From an uncultured Pseudohongiella sp. (GTDB taxonomy: Bacteria > Pseudomonadota > Gammaproteobacteria > Pseudomonadales > Pseudohongiellaceae): a stretch of DNA of 64,000 nucleotides. A model generated the notes under the pieces. The model saw only the letters and a list, made by a program, of their open reading frames with translations. It was not told the DNA's origin and did no database searches. This document shows positions 63,495 to 64,000 of this stretch, piece by piece (position 1 is the first letter of the stretch; each line of letters opens with the position of its first letter). Made by a program: the position numbers and the translations under genes. Location: positions 2,274,577-2,338,576 of the forward strand of contig OX638323.1 of the NCBI GenBank assembly GCA_951812715.1, read 5' to 3'.

Positions 63495-63701
63495 ATACTG
63501 CTCACCGCTTTGGGGGACATCAGCGCCGTCGCGGATTTCGGCAATTACCCTGGATGAGAAAATAGTATAGTGCAATCGCCGCGGCGGTCGAGGAAAGATT
63601 TTGCCCCGATTCCAACAAGCGGTGTCGGGATTGCAGCGGTGTCGTGATTATGGCCGAATCGTTGTCCGGTTCCGCTTGAACGAAATTTCCAAACTCGAGA
63701 A

Positions 63702-64000
63702 ATGCTGTCATTTTTCCTCTCCGCTGACTGGAGCAAATCGCCCGAAAAGCGGTGTGTATATTTGGCCGACCTGTGCCGGCGACGCCTGACCAAGCCGCCG
63801 GAACCGCCAGGTGGGTGGAGATTTGTTTCGATGCTGGCGCTGGCGCGAACGCTTCCCGGCAAGGTGCTCATCGGCGTGGATGTGGGGATGGGAGTCTCGC
63901 GCGGCTTCTGGCGGCTCATGCTTGAGAACTGTGACAGCCCGCCGCCGGAGAACTTCGTGCAATGGCTGAATCGTATCGATCCGGACAGCGGATTTTTCGA
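63702..64000 (+). CDS. 5' part of an unidentified gene, cut by window edge
   Basis: An open frame from ATG 63702 continues past the right edge (99 codons visible). It reads MLSFFLSADWSKSPEKRCVY, LADLCRRRLTKPPEPP, GGWRFVSMLALARTL, VLIGVDVGMGVSRGFW and ENFVQWLNRIDPD. The coherent hydrophobic and charged pattern and absence of stops support a real gene. ADWS near the start and a later GVDVGMGV strand could belong to an RNase H-like fold such as DUF429, but this is a guess. It is divergent from the TonB receptor gene, about 207 bases away. Confidence 0.7.
   Translation, partial: MLSFFLSADWSKSPEKRCVYLADLCRRRLTKPPEPPGGWRFVSMLALARTLPGKVLIGVDVGMGVSRGFWRLMLENCDSPPPENFVQWLNRIDPDSGFF

Overview
The window looks like the chromosome of an uncultured-type marine or host-associated gammaproteobacterium. 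The evidence is gene order: gpmI, rhodanese, secB; glnA-ntrB-ntrC beside thiI-typA; pip-dtd; ubiB-hisI-hisE-tatABC; and recC-recB-recD all follow gammaproteobacterial (often Pseudomonas-like) arrangements. Most genes are GC-rich with tight overlaps. I see no tRNA, rRNA or CRISPR array.

Bases 1-7.2 kb: a class II Fic protein with short phased repeats upstream, then two secreted NHL-propeller genes separated by an IS110-family element. A second insertion sequence (DDE transposase, multi-repeat ends) lies directly upstream of the second NHL gene.

Bases 7.2-22 kb are accessory: a HAD-UbiA fusion resembling decaprenyl-phosphate phosphoribosyltransferase, five large multi-pass proteins with acidic motifs in the first exoloop typical of GT-C glycosyltransferases, a fatty-acid-hydroxylase-family enzyme, an acyltransferase-3 protein and a membrane-embedded spermidine-synthase-like protein. 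Three of these genes are strikingly AT-rich. Between them lie three decayed fragments: the 3' end of a GT-C-like gene, a remnant of the same IS as at 5.5-7.2 kb, and an IS4-type transposase remnant. I infer a cell-envelope glycolipid or glycosylation locus assembled by transfer; its product is unknown.

Bases 22-28 kb: an AAA/DUF4143 ATPase, a Tat-exported SMP-30/gluconolactonase-like protein and a malonate cassette (MadL, MadM transporter plus malonyl-CoA synthetase). Bases 27.5-37.9 kb: complete recCBD flanked by two toxin-antitoxin modules (ParE-like and PIN/Phd); recB carries an in-frame 21-bp tandem repeat ahead of its nuclease domain.

Bases 38-47 kb: membrane proteins, a YHS protein, a lipoprotein PQQ dehydrogenase with an N-terminal haem c domain, gpmI, a CPBP-type protein, a rhodanese and secB. 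Bases 47.4-51.3 kb: nitrogen control, where the glutamine synthetase is the eukaryotic-like type II enzyme driven by a textbook sigma-54 promoter with two NtrC sites. Bases 51.3-61 kb: thiI, typA, pip, dtd, a higBA module whose promoter predicts a leaderless transcript, tatABC, hisEI and ubiB. Bases 61-64 kb: a TonB-dependent receptor and the 5' part of an unidentified gene running off the right edge.
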